DNA of 64,000 bases from Pyrus communis (taxonomy: Eukaryota; Streptophyta; Magnoliopsida; Rosales; Rosaceae): contig NC_084803.1 in NCBI RefSeq assembly GCF_963583255.1, positions 21,098,428-21,162,427 on the forward strand. The letters are read 5' to 3'. Positions 34,643 through 46,463 of this stretch are shown piece after piece; the stretch's first letter is position 1; each line of letters starts with the position of its first letter. The position numbers and the translations under genes were made by a program. The notes below the pieces were generated by a model. It was not told the origin of the DNA. It saw only the letters and a list, made by a program, of their open reading frames with translations, and made no database searches.

Positions 34643-35209
34643 TCATCTCCAAATACTGTTGTCTTGGTGAATTTTTTTTATTTTATTTTCGGCTATCGAA
34701 TACATTGAAAAATTAAGCTTCCCGTGCATAATTATTTCACCAATTTCGGCTTTTAACTTGAACAACTTAGCCGAACGGGATTTCTCCATATCAGCCTTAT
34801 CACCAATAATCATATCGAGTGGCGAAGTTTTTTCGGCTAGGCCTATGTCTCCAATGACCATATCAATTGATGTGGTTTTTTCATCTGAAGCTGTGTATCG
34901 GTCTTGTTCGTCAATGGAACATTCCTCTGATGAATCATTTTCTAAGTCGATTTTTGGCTCTGAAACTTGAACTTTTTCTTCTAGGCCTACCACACTCTCA
35001 GTCTCAACCAAAAAAAAAAACAGGTGGCCTCGGTTTTTCTTCGCCCTTCTTGACAATTTTTTAGGCTGAATTTTGATTGTGATTGGAGTGGAAAATTGGC
35101 CCCCAGCTTCTTGCCTTTCAAAAATTCTACACCACTTCTTAAGGAGTTTTTCTTGCTCCTTTAATACGCGACAACTCTCGTCCAATGAAGCCTGGTCAAG
35201 ATATATCAT
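34643..35209 (-). CDS. 188-residue ORF of the non-autonomous gypsy-type element
   Basis: It begins at an ATG 46 bp inside the 5' LTR, directly after the primer-binding stretch, where gag would start. The product is Lys/Glu-rich with an amphipathic N-terminus (LKEQEKLLKKWCRIFERQEA), a basic patch (KIQPKKLSRRAKKNR) and an acidic middle. Two imperfect repeats follow (SIDMVIGDIGLAEKT and PLDMIIGDKADMEKS). No CCHC knuckle and no known domain was seen. An uninterrupted frame in an otherwise decaying element suggests a gag-like or accessory protein; function unknown. Confidence 0.5.
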   Translation of the reverse strand: MIYLDQASLDESCRVLKEQEKLLKKWCRIFERQEAGGQFSTPITIKIQPKKLSRRAKKNRGHLFFFLVETESVVGLEEKVQVSEPKIDLENDSSEECSIDEQDRYTASDEKTTSIDMVIGDIGLAEKTSPLDMIIGDKADMEKSRSAKLFKLKAEIGEIIMHGKLNFSMYSIAENKIKKIHQDNSIWR

Positions 35210-35255
35210 GTGAACTTCGTAGTTTTAGCACTGGGTCCCACTAGGCATGCCAAAA

Positions 35256-36768
35256 TGTTGACCTTAAAAACTACCAAGCCTACGTGGCACACAGGGCGAG
35301 TAATTAATAAGCTAATTACGTTATTCGGTTGTGTGCGGGGCATGCCAACTCGAGTCGGCCGAGTTCTGCTAGGGAATAAAATGTGTTGATGTTGCATTGG
35401 GCGCTGTTGACTTCTTGATCTTGCGACTGCGGCCGAGGAAGGAACAAGTCTCGGCCTTTGGGTTCTAAAGCCTAAAGACAAGGCTGCTAGTCTTGCAAAG
35501 TTCACTTATCGTCAGCGCCGGGTTCGGTCACGCTGATTATATTCGTGAGAGTATAAGCACACCGAACTAGCACCAAGCTATACGGACACAAGTACACGAA
35601 AGAGATGTATGTCTTGATGGTGAATATGGTTCAACCGTCAGAATGCCGAACTCTAAAACTTACTTGTGAATATCCAATCATAAACAACTCGGTGTTCAAT
35701 GTGCCGAGCCCTGTAACTTTTAACACCTCACTTTACCAAGAAGGCTAATGGGATGACCTCCACCAACAAAGACTCGAAAATCCTTGTTAGCCGAGATTTG
35801 GATAGGTAATCAGTCAGCCTCGACGCAGTGCTGTTTATCCAAACTGAAGGTGCTTTGTGGTCGCCTGATTCTACAGCAACATTGCTGTTTATCCAAACTG
35901 AATATGTTCCCGGTTGCCTTCACAGTGTGTTTATCCAAACTGAAGATGTGTTGGCAAAAAAGGAAAATAAAAGTCTCAAGGTTGTTGAGAGATTTCTTGT
36001 AGAGCGAGAGTTTGCGCAGGGTAGTTTATGTGTTGAATTGGAGGGGGCTCTGAATGTTGTCACTGCCTATGTATTTATAATTCACCAGTAACCCTAGGAT
36101 TGCCGTCATAAGTTACAAAAAAAATGGGAATATTCTCTCAAATATGCATGATCCCGCTTGGCGTGGCCTTCATGATTTCATAGAAACCAACCGAGACTCA
36201 AACTCTCAAAAGCCTAAGCCTATTTAGACTTCTTATTGCTAATTATCCCAAATATCCATGTTGAGTGAATCTGGCTCTATGAACAACCACATGCTGACCC
36301 ACGATTCAAAAGCTTATACTAATATGCTAAATCATTTAGCATAATCAACAAGATAATTGTTGCCATCTTCTCACCACCACATGTAGAATCATCTTTCAAG
36401 CACATCACCATTTTTATTTCACCTTTATCCCATTGTTCCATGTGGTTATGCATGCGCATCCATTCAAATATGGAACCCATGAAACTGATTAGATACCAAA
36501 CTGCACAGAACTCTCCTTACTGCCGCATTAATTGTAAAGGGTTAGCAAGCAGCCAGCTGTGCAATCTCTTTTAATTTCTCCATGATCCAATAAAACTCTT
36601 GATAATCTGCAAAAGAATCCCACAATTATCTCTGCAAGCTTTAAGGATATTTTCAAGATAATTACTATGATTAAAATTAATAGTAATTCCAAGAAAAATC
36701 TCTTAATTTTCATAATCATCCGATGGCTTCAATCACTTAGGCCGAAAATGTAAAATCGAGTCCAAACA
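35256..36768 (-). repeat. 5' LTR of the gypsy-type element
   Basis: On the coding strand it starts TGTTTGGACTCG and ends TCAACA. Contains GTATTTATAATTC, a TATA-like stretch, and GTTTATCCAAACTGAA repeated four times near 35832-35945. Confidence 0.88.
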
Positions 36769-37476
36769 GTGTGACAAGTAGAACGTTAAACTAGACCTTA
36801 TGTCTGTGTCGAAGGCTCTTTCTTCTACATATATGCTAATTGACTTTGTGCTTGTGAGCCCAGAAGTTTCAAATGTCATACACCTTTAGAGCATAGTGTG
36901 GTTCTTTTTGTCATAGGTTTACATATTGTGGACACTCTGTGCCTGTGCAGTTCCAATTGAAACACTCAAGATCTACACAAGTAGTTGAAGGGCACTGAAG
37001 AATATGTGAAGGAACTCAAGTTTAAGCACAAGTAGTTGCAACTTGTAAATGCATTGATAGCAGATGATGGTGAATAAATATGTAGACTTTCATGTATAGC
37101 AAAGTCCTTTTCCCGTTGTGTTTTCTAAGATGAATGATATTCTGGATAAGACATCTTTTCTCTCTTAAAAAAAAAAGGTTTTTTTAGACAAGGAAGGTTT
37201 CATAAAAGTAAAAAATAAAATTTAGTCCTAGGTAGTCCTACATCAAACATTTCACAATTTTAGTACCGTTTAGTCCATGGCAAGTCAATCCAGTTTAGTC
37301 TTTGAAACTAGTTCAGTCTGAGATAGTTCAGTGCAACAAACGCATTAGTTTTAGGGCTAAGGGTCCTCCATGATTGAAGAATCATATTGTATTTGTAGCC
37401 TTGTAGGGTTGTGATGTTTTTTTACATGTGTAATCTCTTGTGTTGTTCTAAGAAGCATGTTTAACATGTAAGTCGT

Positions 37477-38528
37477 CAATGGCGAAACCATGATTTGCCG
37501 AGGGGAGGGGCAAAATTCAAAAGAGTGCAAGGTTCAATCAAAGCGGTTGCTTTCACATTTGAGAGTGCAAAGTTTTGAGTCAATATTCATAGCAGAAAAT
37601 AATCTTTCCACCAAAGCGGTTGTAAGCAATAATATCAAAGCCAATGTAAAAAGCTTAAATTGACTAGGATTAGATCCTAAAAAATGTTAGGCGCTAGTCA
37701 AACAGTGGACTAAGACCTAGCAGGCCTAGGCATGATCTAAGCAAGAGACTAAATGGATTTAGATTATCGTAAAATAAGCATTAAACAATATATACATTGT
37801 TTTTAAAAAATAATTCAATATTATAGATAATGTGAGAGTTTAAGAAAAATATAGTGGGAGTCTCAAAAGAGAAAATAAAAATACATACAAGAATAAAAAA
37901 TTGAAAAAAAAAGAGAGAAATAGGTTAATAAGGAAAATACTTGGTGCTGCCTAGGTAGGACCCATTTTTCATTGACTACAATGTGGCTCAGTAAAGTTAA
38001 AACGTGTGTCCCACTTTCCTTATTAAAAGTAGCAACAACACCCTCGTGTTTAAGGAAGACGCCCATCCAAACAACCCATTTATACCTTTCGTCCCTAACA
38101 TCTCCGCACGTCTGTGTGCCATGGTTGCCATTGCTCTCATCATCACCACTTCGTTTCAAACATAAGCACAAACACAAACAATAATCCAACAATAATTTAC
38201 CCATTTGAAAACCCAATTTTTTTTTTTTTTTTTTCAAATCTGGACAAACAACCAAATTTCACTACGACCCGCCACCAATCCTTATCTCCTTCGACGACCC
38301 ACCACCAATCCTACTCTATTTCGGCGACCCACCTCCTCTCACTCTCTTCTACAGAAAGACCGACTCGTCGTCCTTCTCTTGAACGATGGCAATTGCTGAA
38401 GACGGTCTCCCCCGTAGCAGTAGAAACCAGATCACCGGAGCGGGAATTCTCATTTCCGATGAGAGTGAAGGGGTTGAACAAGGGGAGGGGCAGCCGCCAC
38501 TCCTCGCCCTCACGTAGCTTCGCCACTG
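37477..38528. mobile_element. hAT-like non-autonomous element
   Basis: The ends are CAATGGCGAAACC (37477) and, inverted, CAGTGGCGAAGC (to 38528); the CAGTGGCGGAGCC-type terminus is common in plant hAT elements, and GGGGAGGGGCA occurs near both ends. Flanking 8-mers TAAGTCGT and TATGTTGT match at 6 of 8. No transposase; interior frames are low-complexity. Confidence 0.65.
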
Positions 38529-38536
38529 TATGTTGT

Positions 38537-39216
38537 ATGTATTTTTTTTTTACTATTTTTAATGCAAAGAAAACAGAAGTTCTTTCGTTAAAAATAACTA
38601 GCATTTGCCTACACACTTTGTGTGTATGAACATATTTCTTTTAGAAAATGAGAAGGAGAGAGGGAGAGAAAGAGAGAGAGAGAGAACGTGGGGGAAGTGG
38701 TCGGTTTTTGTTTTTGTGTTTTTTTTTTTTTAAATACTGGAGGTAAACATCACTTGTAGGTGAGGTTTGAATAAAAAATGTTAAAATTTAGACCTATGAA
38801 ATTACATTATTGCCCATCATTTTTTTGTGTAATAGAAGACTAAGTAGTATTTTCATCGTTTTTTTATTGACAAAAAGGATTTTATTAATTAATAGAGATA
38901 ATTAGTAAAAAAACTACAATTTTCAAAAAATTTATTGACCCTCTAAAATTTTATATTAAAAAAAAAATTACTGTTATGAAAAGTGCGCGATTTATCTAAG
39001 TTCCAATGATAGTTGCCTGTGGGCACACTGTACGCATGGTGATTGGCAACACAAGATGTGTATGGCTAAATTAAAACTAGGATAAAACGCAACGACGCCG
39101 TAAGAAACACTTTAATTCCCAGTTATAGAAGACCGACTCTGCAAGTCAGAAGGAAACACCATCATTTGCATTTGGGCTCACAGCTTTCCGAACCGGCGTC
39201 ATCTCTTCCATCCACA
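38537..39216 (+). promoter_or_regulatory. Upstream region of the BSD-domain gene
   Basis: Between the hAT-like element and the BSD start codon. A GA microsatellite lies at 38651-38686, followed by AT-rich sequence. No clear TATA box could be assigned; the last 100 bp probably hold the 5' UTR. Confidence 0.35.
38651..38686. repeat. (GA)n microsatellite
   Basis: Imperfect GA/AGGGAG run ending in a perfect AGAGAGAGAGAGAGAG tract. Confidence 0.85.
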
Positions 39217-41802
39217 ATGTCATGGCTGGCTAAATCCATCGCCAACTCACTTAAGCTCGACGACGACGGCAACGGTGATTACGACGGCCCAAACCCTAGC
39301 TCCAACAATGGTACAGACCCAAATTCAACCCGACCCGAATCCGATTCACCGTCGGCTCCCACCGTCAAAGGCGACATCTCCGAGCTAACCAAAACCCTAA
39401 CTCGCCAGTTCTGGGGCGTCGCCTCCTTCCTCGCCCCGCCTCCCGATCCCACTACCCCTCCTCCCCCCAACCCGTCCGACCCGGCCCATCCCTCCGATCC
39501 AGAACCGTCCGACGAGGACGTGATCTCCGGAATCCGCAGCGACTTTGCGGAGATCGGCGGGAAGTTCAAGACCGGGATCTCGAAGCTGTCAAGTAACATA
39601 GCGGTTTCGGAGTTCACTAAGATCGCTTCGAATTTGCTTCAATTTGGATCGGAAGAGGAGGCGGAGGCAGCTGGTGCTGCTTTTGGTGTGACCCAGGAAG
39701 TTCTCGCGTTCGTCAGGAATATCTCTATGCATCCGGAGACTTGGCTCGATTTCCCTCTCTCCGACGACGACGAAGACTCAGATGGTATGTTCTGCTTCGA
39801 TTTGACCATTTCATTGTGTAATTCAATTCAATGTGCTTTGTTTTCATGAATTATTTGGTTATCAATGTGCTTTATTTTCATGAATTATTTGGTTATCTTA
39901 TTGTAAATTAGTGTCAATTTATGGTCAATGTTCGTAAATGATCAATTTGTTTCAATTGCAGCTTTGAATTTAATGCATTGTATTCTGATTCAATGAGCTA
40001 AATCTCAGTTCAGGTTGTGATGTAAGGGCTTAAAACTTTAATTTCTTCAGGGAATATTAAAATCCGAGTGATGTTTTATTCATTTGTAATTGCCAATTTG
40101 CTGCTTTTTGTTCAATTTATTTGGATAAATTTCTTGTACATCGTAATATTTGTGCTTGATCAATAATTCAATAGATTTGAAAACTGTACGGCTTTGGAAT
40201 AAGAACATTGTGAGTTTTGATTTTCCAGATTTTGAATTGTCTGATGTTCAACAAGAGCATGCTCTGGCTGTTGAGCGGCTTGTGCCATCATTGGCTGCTC
40301 TCAGAATTGAACTTTGCCCTGAGCATATGAGCGAGTCTCACTTTTGGATGATTTATTTTGTTCTCTTGCACCCTAGACTCAGTAAACATGATGCCGAGCT
40401 TTTGTCTACACCTAAGGTGAGTTGATTCTATGTAGTACTGACCCAAAACTTGTTATAATTCTGACTCTCCTGTAGATCTTGCTCTGTGATGCATCCGGCA
40501 ATAGACTAAGCTTAGTAAATTAGAGAATAACTAGAAACACGCAAGATTTATACTGGTTTTGCAGAACTTTTGCCTGCGTCCAGTTGTGATTTCTTTGGGT
40601 AGAGAAACCGCAACGTCTTTGATTAATAATAGAGTTACAGTACTTTTGCAAACCCTAAAACTAATCCCTCTCTTTCCTTTCTCGGCTATCTCTAGCTCCT
40701 CTCTCTTTTTTCTAGCCTTGCCGCACCTATTTATAAGTATAGGGTGTGGTTTACATGCCTATTCTTTAATTAAGTTTCCTATTCTACATGGAAATAGGAA
40801 AGTACTTTATTTCCTATTTTATATGGAATATGAAGTACACTTTCTTTATTTTTCCAAATATGCTTCTAGGATTCCCAATCTAAATTGTACATGGAAACTT
40901 AATTCTTTCCTAATTCTTTTAGGACAAGAATCTGTGCACCTTTAGTTTCCCTAATACAATCCTAAACAAAATAGGACACTAACACTGACTAGCCAGTTCC
41001 TAACAAAACTTCCTTTCCATTGTTCTTTCTCATTGCCTTTGTTTTCTTAGTTATTTTTGGTTTGAGCAACTATGGTTTGCTTGACTTGATTATGTGTCTG
41101 CAGATAGTGGAAGCTAGAGCCATGTTGTCTCATCAGCTTAAGAAGGTAACTAATGAAAATTCAGAGACAGACCCTTCAGGAAGTAGCACTACTCATGTGA
41201 AAGGAGTTTCCGATTTCCCAGAAGAACAGCATCTTTCTGTGCCACCTAGTGCTCAATCTGACTTTGCACCTTCCAATACGTCTACCATCAGATCAGGTCC
41301 TCTCCCACAGGCAGTTGATGTCGAGACAGACAAGCACCCAGTTCAGAGTAGCGAAATCCAAATTATTGACAAGCCTGTTATTGAGGAAGGACCAGTAAAA
41401 GAGACAAAATATCAACTGCCACTCTCTAATTCTTCCTCTAAAGTCGTGGATGAGAAATATGAGGATGATGGTGATGATTGGTTGAAAGAGGAAACTTCAG
41501 AGATGGATGGTGTTGGTGGAACCTCCATCCCTGTAGAGAATGATGAGGATGTATCATTCAGTGATCTGGAGGATGATGATGGAGATGCACCAGCAGGTTA
41601 CAAGAAGGTCACATCTGGCTCTGATTCATCGACAAAAGACTCAAGAGATTGGGTTCAACTTAGCAGAGCCTCTGCCGATTCAGATAAGGACAGCAACTCT
41701 GTTGAGATTAGACATTCTGGGTCTGGCCAGGTAAGTGCTCATAACTTGGAGACCAAGGAATCTAATGACTGGCTTGATGTTGAAGACATTGATGTTATAT
41801 GA
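39217..41802 (+). CDS. BSD-domain-containing protein, three exons, 484 residues
   Basis: Exons: 39217-39784, 40229-40416 and 41104-41802, with GT-AG introns of 444 and 687 bp and phases that keep one frame to a TGA at 41800-41802. The start at MSWLAKSIANSLK matches the usual N-terminus of the plant family; an in-frame ATG 51 bp upstream is less likely. Residues 20-115 are Asp/Pro/Ser-rich and disordered. The BSD domain spans about residues 160-250 across exons 1 and 2, with the family's paired aromatics visible (ESHFWMIYFVLLHPRL). The C-terminal half is acidic and ends SNDWLDVEDIDVI, a conserved tail. BSD domains occur in TFIIH p62 and synapse-associated proteins; the plant function is not established. 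Intact gene. Intron 2 carries an LTR-like insertion. Confidence 0.9.
40490..40984 (-). mobile_element. Probable LTR insertion in intron 2 of the BSD gene
   Basis: On the - strand it begins TGTTAGTGTCCTATTTTG, has CCTATACTTATAAATAGG (TATA-like), and near its far end the + strand reads TTATACTGGTTTTGCAGAAC...GCGTCCAG, wording shared by many plant copia LTRs. The left boundary (about 40470-40490) and a target duplication could not be fixed. Orientation is opposite to the gene. Confidence 0.5.
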
Positions 41803-43150
41803 TGAATTCATAAGAACCCTTTTCAGGTCAATATGGCCTCTTCTTCTCATTCATACCATATTGTATAGATGTGAAATGTTTCATGAGTATGAGTTAGGCT
41901 ATGGAAACCGTATTATTGTACATAACGACTGTTACTCGATTATTGTTTCTGATGAAGAATGTATTTATGAGGAGCAAGATACAACAACATGCAATAATCT
42001 GGATTTATTTCATATGAAATTGTGTTTTGTTAATCGGTTTTATTTCTAATCCTTGATTGTTCCCTTGGGATGGTTAGATTTTGTGAGAAACTGGCTGATA
42101 ACCTAGGTTGAAGATTTCTACAAGACGAAAACAGAATTGAATGTGGTCTCTCTCGTTAAATGAAACTTATGTGTCGATTAATTGCTTAAAGAAGTTGAGT
42201 GATCGTAAGAGCTGGTCCTTGAGAGATGTCAAGCATATCAACTAGGAGTAATCTCAGGTTTGTGCGTTGTATGAAATGTAGCCGCACTGTTTAAAGAACT
42301 TGAGAAAATTTTCAAGTGCTGTTTAATTGCTTAAAGAAGTTGAGTTATTGTTTAAAGAAGGTTATCATTATAGCTGGTGACCTGAGAGATGCTAAAGCCT
42401 ATCGACAAAGATTAGTCTCTCATTTTACAAATAACATAACAGGTTGTTATATCCATTTTCGAGAATTATGTTGCAGAAGTTTTCAGTATGTTCTGATGAT
42501 GTATTTGTTTTGCATTAGTTTGGTTTAAACCTCTATTAACATGTAGTTGACAATTTGGTGAATGCCTAGTAGAATGGCGGTATCTCCTCACCTAATAGGG
42601 TAAGGTTCAAACCATCTAGTGTATGATTGTGTTTGTTTATTCCTTTTTTGGTGCTTCGGGTCTGAAGCTTTTACTGTCATTTGCTCCTGTTTTTCTTCTG
42701 TTATGGAGGTTTATTGTAGTTGAGTTTTTTTCGGCTTTAGGGATTTCTCTGTTTGTTATTTGGGGCAACTCTCTGTTCTTTTTTTTTTTTTTTTTGTACA
42801 ACGTTTTGTTTTGTTCTTTGTACAACTGACTTTAGTGTGTCGGCTTGCGATTTGCACTCAAAAGAGACATGACTCTTCAACCGTAAGGAGCTAAGAATTA
42901 TCTTTTCTATGTGTTACACATTAATGATAATGTCCAACCAGAGGGAAAATAAAACGTGTTAGGGATATATTGATGATGGTTGTGGCTGCAGCAGCGATGG
43001 TGTTAAGCACCGGTACGTGGGACGTTATAGATGTTAATAAACCTACGGAGGTGAAACATCAACTAAGCTAACCGCTGACAACAGACTTATTTACAGGCAC
43101 CACAACACATACAACACATTAAACTAAAGGACCAAGTACTTAGCAGCAAC
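41803..43150. other. 3' UTR of the BSD gene and intergenic space; SINE-like head near 42565
   Basis: Convergent intergenic region between the BSD gene (+) and the ACR gene (-). At 42565-42625 an A-box-like CCTAGTAGAATGG is followed by a perfect B box GGTTCAAACC (42606-42615), suggesting a SINE head; a T18 run lies at 42779-42796. No target duplication found, so only tentative. A duplicated TTGCTTAAAGAAGTTGAGT phrase occurs at 42180 and 42328. Confidence 0.4.
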
Positions 43151-46100
43151 TTATGATCTGAGGGGTCCAAAACTGCTGGAAAGTCGCTCCAGATGTGACC
43201 AGACCAAGCTTCCAAGTGAGAATCTTGGTCTTTCTTCTTCTTCTCTTCTGTTGGCTACCTTCTGGCTTGTCCTTGACGAGGAGCCCTCAAGAGCCCACTT
43301 TTGTGATTTGTGAACTACGATAACGGATTCTCCAATCTCTTTTGTCACCAGCTCCACTGTGCTTGGACTTATATCTTGTCCTAGAGCATCTGTGACATAG
43401 ATTGATCCTACTGCTTTCTCATTGCGTATTCCAAGTGAGATTCTTGATATTGATAACCCGTACTCTCTCAGAACCCTTGTGATGTCGGATAGCAGCCCCA
43501 TCCGATTCTTAGCGCAGAGGTCCAGCCTCAGTCCCTGCAAGAATTCCCGTTTTCCATAATGTCGACAAGTAATGCTAGAAAGATTGTATTTTTGAATCGT
43601 AAGATGCAATGGTCGGATAAATGGACATACATGTGGGATCCTCCTCTCGATTGCAGCAACCAAGCATAGAGTAAGCTTGTGTCTTTCACTCTCTGTGTTC
43701 AATGTGGATCCGTCCTTGTGCCGGACGAAATACCCCTGTGACGCGACATTCGTATTTAAATAGCATCACACACCATACAACGAGAAAGATTTCAGTTGCC
43801 GTGCACAAGGTCAATGAAAAGTATGTACCTGATCAGCCATGGTGCCCCTGGAGGAAACCACCGCGTGGAACACCACGTACTGCAAGTTGGTTAGGGCACA
43901 CACAGTGTCAAACAGTAGCTTAGGACGGTCTTGGCTTCTCACGTTCACAACCCAATATCCTTTCTCCTTACAACTCTCTATGTTTACATGGGTTTGATCA
44001 CAGCCCTTCTTGTGTGCACTATTGCCACCGCCGTCACAACCACAACAACTTTCGTAATCGTTGGTGGCATACATCAATTGATGCAGCCGCCGCTCCGTGT
44101 GGGTGTGGCCACCGGCCGGGGTGGTCAGCTTTACGCTCCTCTTCTCACCGTCCTTGTGATGGGCCTCAATCACATTCCCCAGCTGCTCCTGCACATGAAC
44201 CAGTCTAATTGGATCCGTGATGGGCCCTCCCTTCAACCCATCTTCCATGTAGAAAATGCCTGCTGCCCGGGCACTGTGTGTCCAAACCATTGCAGCAGTA
44301 ATGTTGGAGCCCAACTCCACAAGGACTGCCGATATTTCGGACATGAGTCCCGGTCGGTCCTTGCTGGTCATCTCTAAGACCAAGTCCTTCAGTTCTAGTG
44401 TTACTTCTCTTCTTAGGCATACTCTCGCCTCCTTTGAAATCTCACCTCTCCTAGTACACAGTGCCTGAAAATTTTGTTAAATATTATCATTAAAACCAAA
44501 TGAAAGAACAGAACTAAGAGTATGATGATTAGAGAATGTGAGACGTGTGATTATGATCAAATTTGTTATATAACAATAAATGCTCGAGATTATGCGTTTT
44601 ATTTTGCACATGCAGCTGCCTGGCTCTATCTACTACGTATCGTTTCAATTTTTATTGGATATCTCCTACGTATCGTTTAAATAGACAAATTAACGAACCA
44701 AAATTGCATCACCAAGCCGTTAAAATCAGTACAAAACGGATTCAATAAAATTTACTGCTATGTGATTATCGACATGCATGGTGTTATAAATTCACTGGAA
44801 CATATTGAGTTTAATGTTTATAATTTAGATGAATACATATATGTAACACACAAAAATTTCTTTGATTGTGAGAGAGGAAAAACGAGAAGAGACTAAAGAG
44901 AGAGAGAGTGAGGGAGGAAACCTGCTGAATAAATAGTATGAGGCTTTCGTCAGTGATTTTGTTGCCGAGTTGGTCCGTTACGTGGAACACTGACCCACAT
45001 GAAAATCCGGCACACAAGTACTCGTGGATGACTCGCTCATATCTCAGTAGGTTATAAGAATTAAATCCAATTTTTCGATTAATACGAACAAATAGGGATA
45101 TTCAGAAGCATTTAGTTTTTTACAATAAAATCGAATGATATTATTAGAATATAATAAAAGGACTGCATGTGTATTTTAAGAATGTTGAAGGTGGATTAGG
45201 GAGAATAATTACCATCCATAAACCATCCACCATCGGAGGATATGTATGATTTGGAAATAACAAGGTCAAGATCTGTCAAAACTTGGACCATTTCCAATAA
45301 AATCCCGTGCTTGTTTGCACTGCCAACCTGCAAATTATCAGTTAAAGAAAAAAAAAAAACAGTTTTATGGTTTGTTTACAACTAGATGACGTCATCTGGT
45401 TAGGGTTTTGCCACTGCATGGCAGGAACTTAGTTGCATATGGATAGACAAGTTTTAACAAAGATGAGAACGTGCATGGAACTGTTAACTCTGGCGTGGAA
45501 ACTGAAATGCAAAAGGAAAATACATGACGACAACAAACAAAAGCTTACCGCCTCCTTTCTCTGGAAACAACTAATATTTGATATTTTCTACTTTCCTAGT
45601 GGCCCTCCTCTCGGTGGACATCAGAGAACAGAGTTTCCCTCATACTTTAAATTCTGCACCTGCTATCCTCTTTATTTATTTATATGCAGGTCAAGTTGGG
45701 CTTACAGTAGTGGGTGTAGTTTCTAATCACTTAAAATTAGATTAAAAGCTCATTAATAAGTGTTTAGTCTTTAGTTTCTAATGATCATCATTGATCATGG
45801 CACGTATCATACATTATTATTTGAGGGTAAATATTTGTTCAGTACCCAAGCCAATCTGCAATCTGCGGTCGCTGGTAACTAACCTATAGGTACCTTGTCG
45901 ATAACTTTGGCATATCAGGTATTGCAAATTGGTATCCAATACTAGCTACAATGCCCTTGGTTTTGAGTCTATGGGTGTCAAACTTTGCCAATAAAAAACA
46001 AAACCCAACTAACAAAAATAAATGAATAAAGAATTTCCATAACCCATGTCTTTCACCCACCAACAAGATAAAATATAGACTAATTAATTAGATAAGTAGA

Positions 46101-46184
46101 TGATTGAAGTTGTTAAATAATATGAATAATGATCTCACCTTCACAAGGGTGCAATCTTTGTATGAGTCATTGTCGATACAAACC
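43151..46184 (-). CDS. ACT-domain-repeat (ACR) protein, six visible exons, first exon not found
   Basis: Exons, 5' to 3': 46139-46184, 45213-45327, 44922-44989, 43829-44464, 43631-43735, 43151-43534; all junctions are GT-AG and phases agree. Four ACT domains: the first spread over exons 1-3 ([18 protein letters not shown]), the second ([19 protein letters not shown]) and most of the third ([19 protein letters not shown]) in the 636-bp exon, the fourth in the last exon ([19 protein letters not shown]). ACR proteins are plant regulators thought to sense amino acids. The C-terminal tail is basic and Ser-rich. Oddity: the first visible exon starts mid-codon at [11 protein letters not shown]. The usual short exon with the start codon is absent from the sequence upstream, which is retroelement. 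An ATG at 46234 is in frame by read-through (MECWRKSYNW) but unlike the family. Confidence 0.88.
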
Positions 46185-46254
46185 CTGCAGATTCCAAAAC
46201 CAACCCAATTATATGATTTCCTCCAGCACTCCATCACAAACGTAACTTGTGTTT

Positions 46255-46452
46255 TTCGTCCAAGTCAAAAAATCAAAAACTGAGCCCATCTTTGACATTT
46301 AATATATACACCCAAACCCTCCAAGTCTAAGGCTCAAGGTCCATGGCTTTGGCCCAATTCAATTCAAACTATAAGTGAGTGAACTCACTTATAAAAATGT
46401 AGTGTAAAAGGCGATGTGGGACTGGCAGTCCCACATAACACAAGTTCCAACA
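46255..46452 (-). mobile_element. LTR fragment upstream of the ACR gene
   Basis: On the - strand it begins TGTTGGAACTTGTG and contains GTCCCACATCG and ACTTATAAAA-type sequence, features of plant LTR starts. It breaks off about 70 bp before the first visible ACR exon. No partner LTR or duplication identified. Confidence 0.5.
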
Positions 46453-46463
46453 GTGTCATCCTG

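Larger units (their letters stand above)
31414..36768 (-). mobile_element. Non-autonomous LTR element of gypsy type (LARD-like)
   Basis: Direct repeats of about 1.5 kb at 31414-32915 and 35256-36768; GTGTG flanks the element exactly (31409-31413 and 36769-36773). On the - strand the LTR runs TGTTTGGACTCG...GGTCAACA. Next to the inner edge of the right LTR the - strand reads TTTTGGCATGCCTAGTGGGA, a primer-site style known from plant gypsy elements, and near 32916 CTGGGAGGTAA fits a polypurine tract. The 2.3-kb interior has no protease, integrase or RT, only one 188-codon frame. It must depend on a partner element. Confidence 0.88.
30900..37176 (+). pseudogene. POP2: GABA transaminase retropseudogene, split by a gypsy-type element
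   Basis: The left part (about 30900-31413) aligns with plant gamma-aminobutyrate transaminase, a PLP enzyme of mitochondria that degrades GABA: a transit-peptide-like start, GFKGYDML, SNGKKYLD, KFDLPAPFV, LPGETEEFSTRLANN and DIIFIADD (the Asp-bearing PLP site region). The right part (36774-37035) continues CDK, KALSSTYM, VSPEVSNVIH and the C-terminus TEEYVKELKFKHK with a stop at 37033-37035. Pieces are joined without introns, and an A10 run at 37167-37176 follows a 3' UTR-like stretch, so a processed copy is likely. At least three internal deletions (about 100, 40 and 70 codons), stops and frameshifts inactivate it. The catalytic-lysine region is not seen. Bases 31414-36768 are the inserted element. 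Confidence 0.85.

Noticed and set aside
37863..38629. Ser/Thr-rich frames in the hAT-like element
   Set aside because: Low-complexity frames without a recognisable domain; no transposase signature.
43702..44468. Several + strand frames across the ACR gene
   Set aside because: Antisense shadows of well-supported ACR exons.
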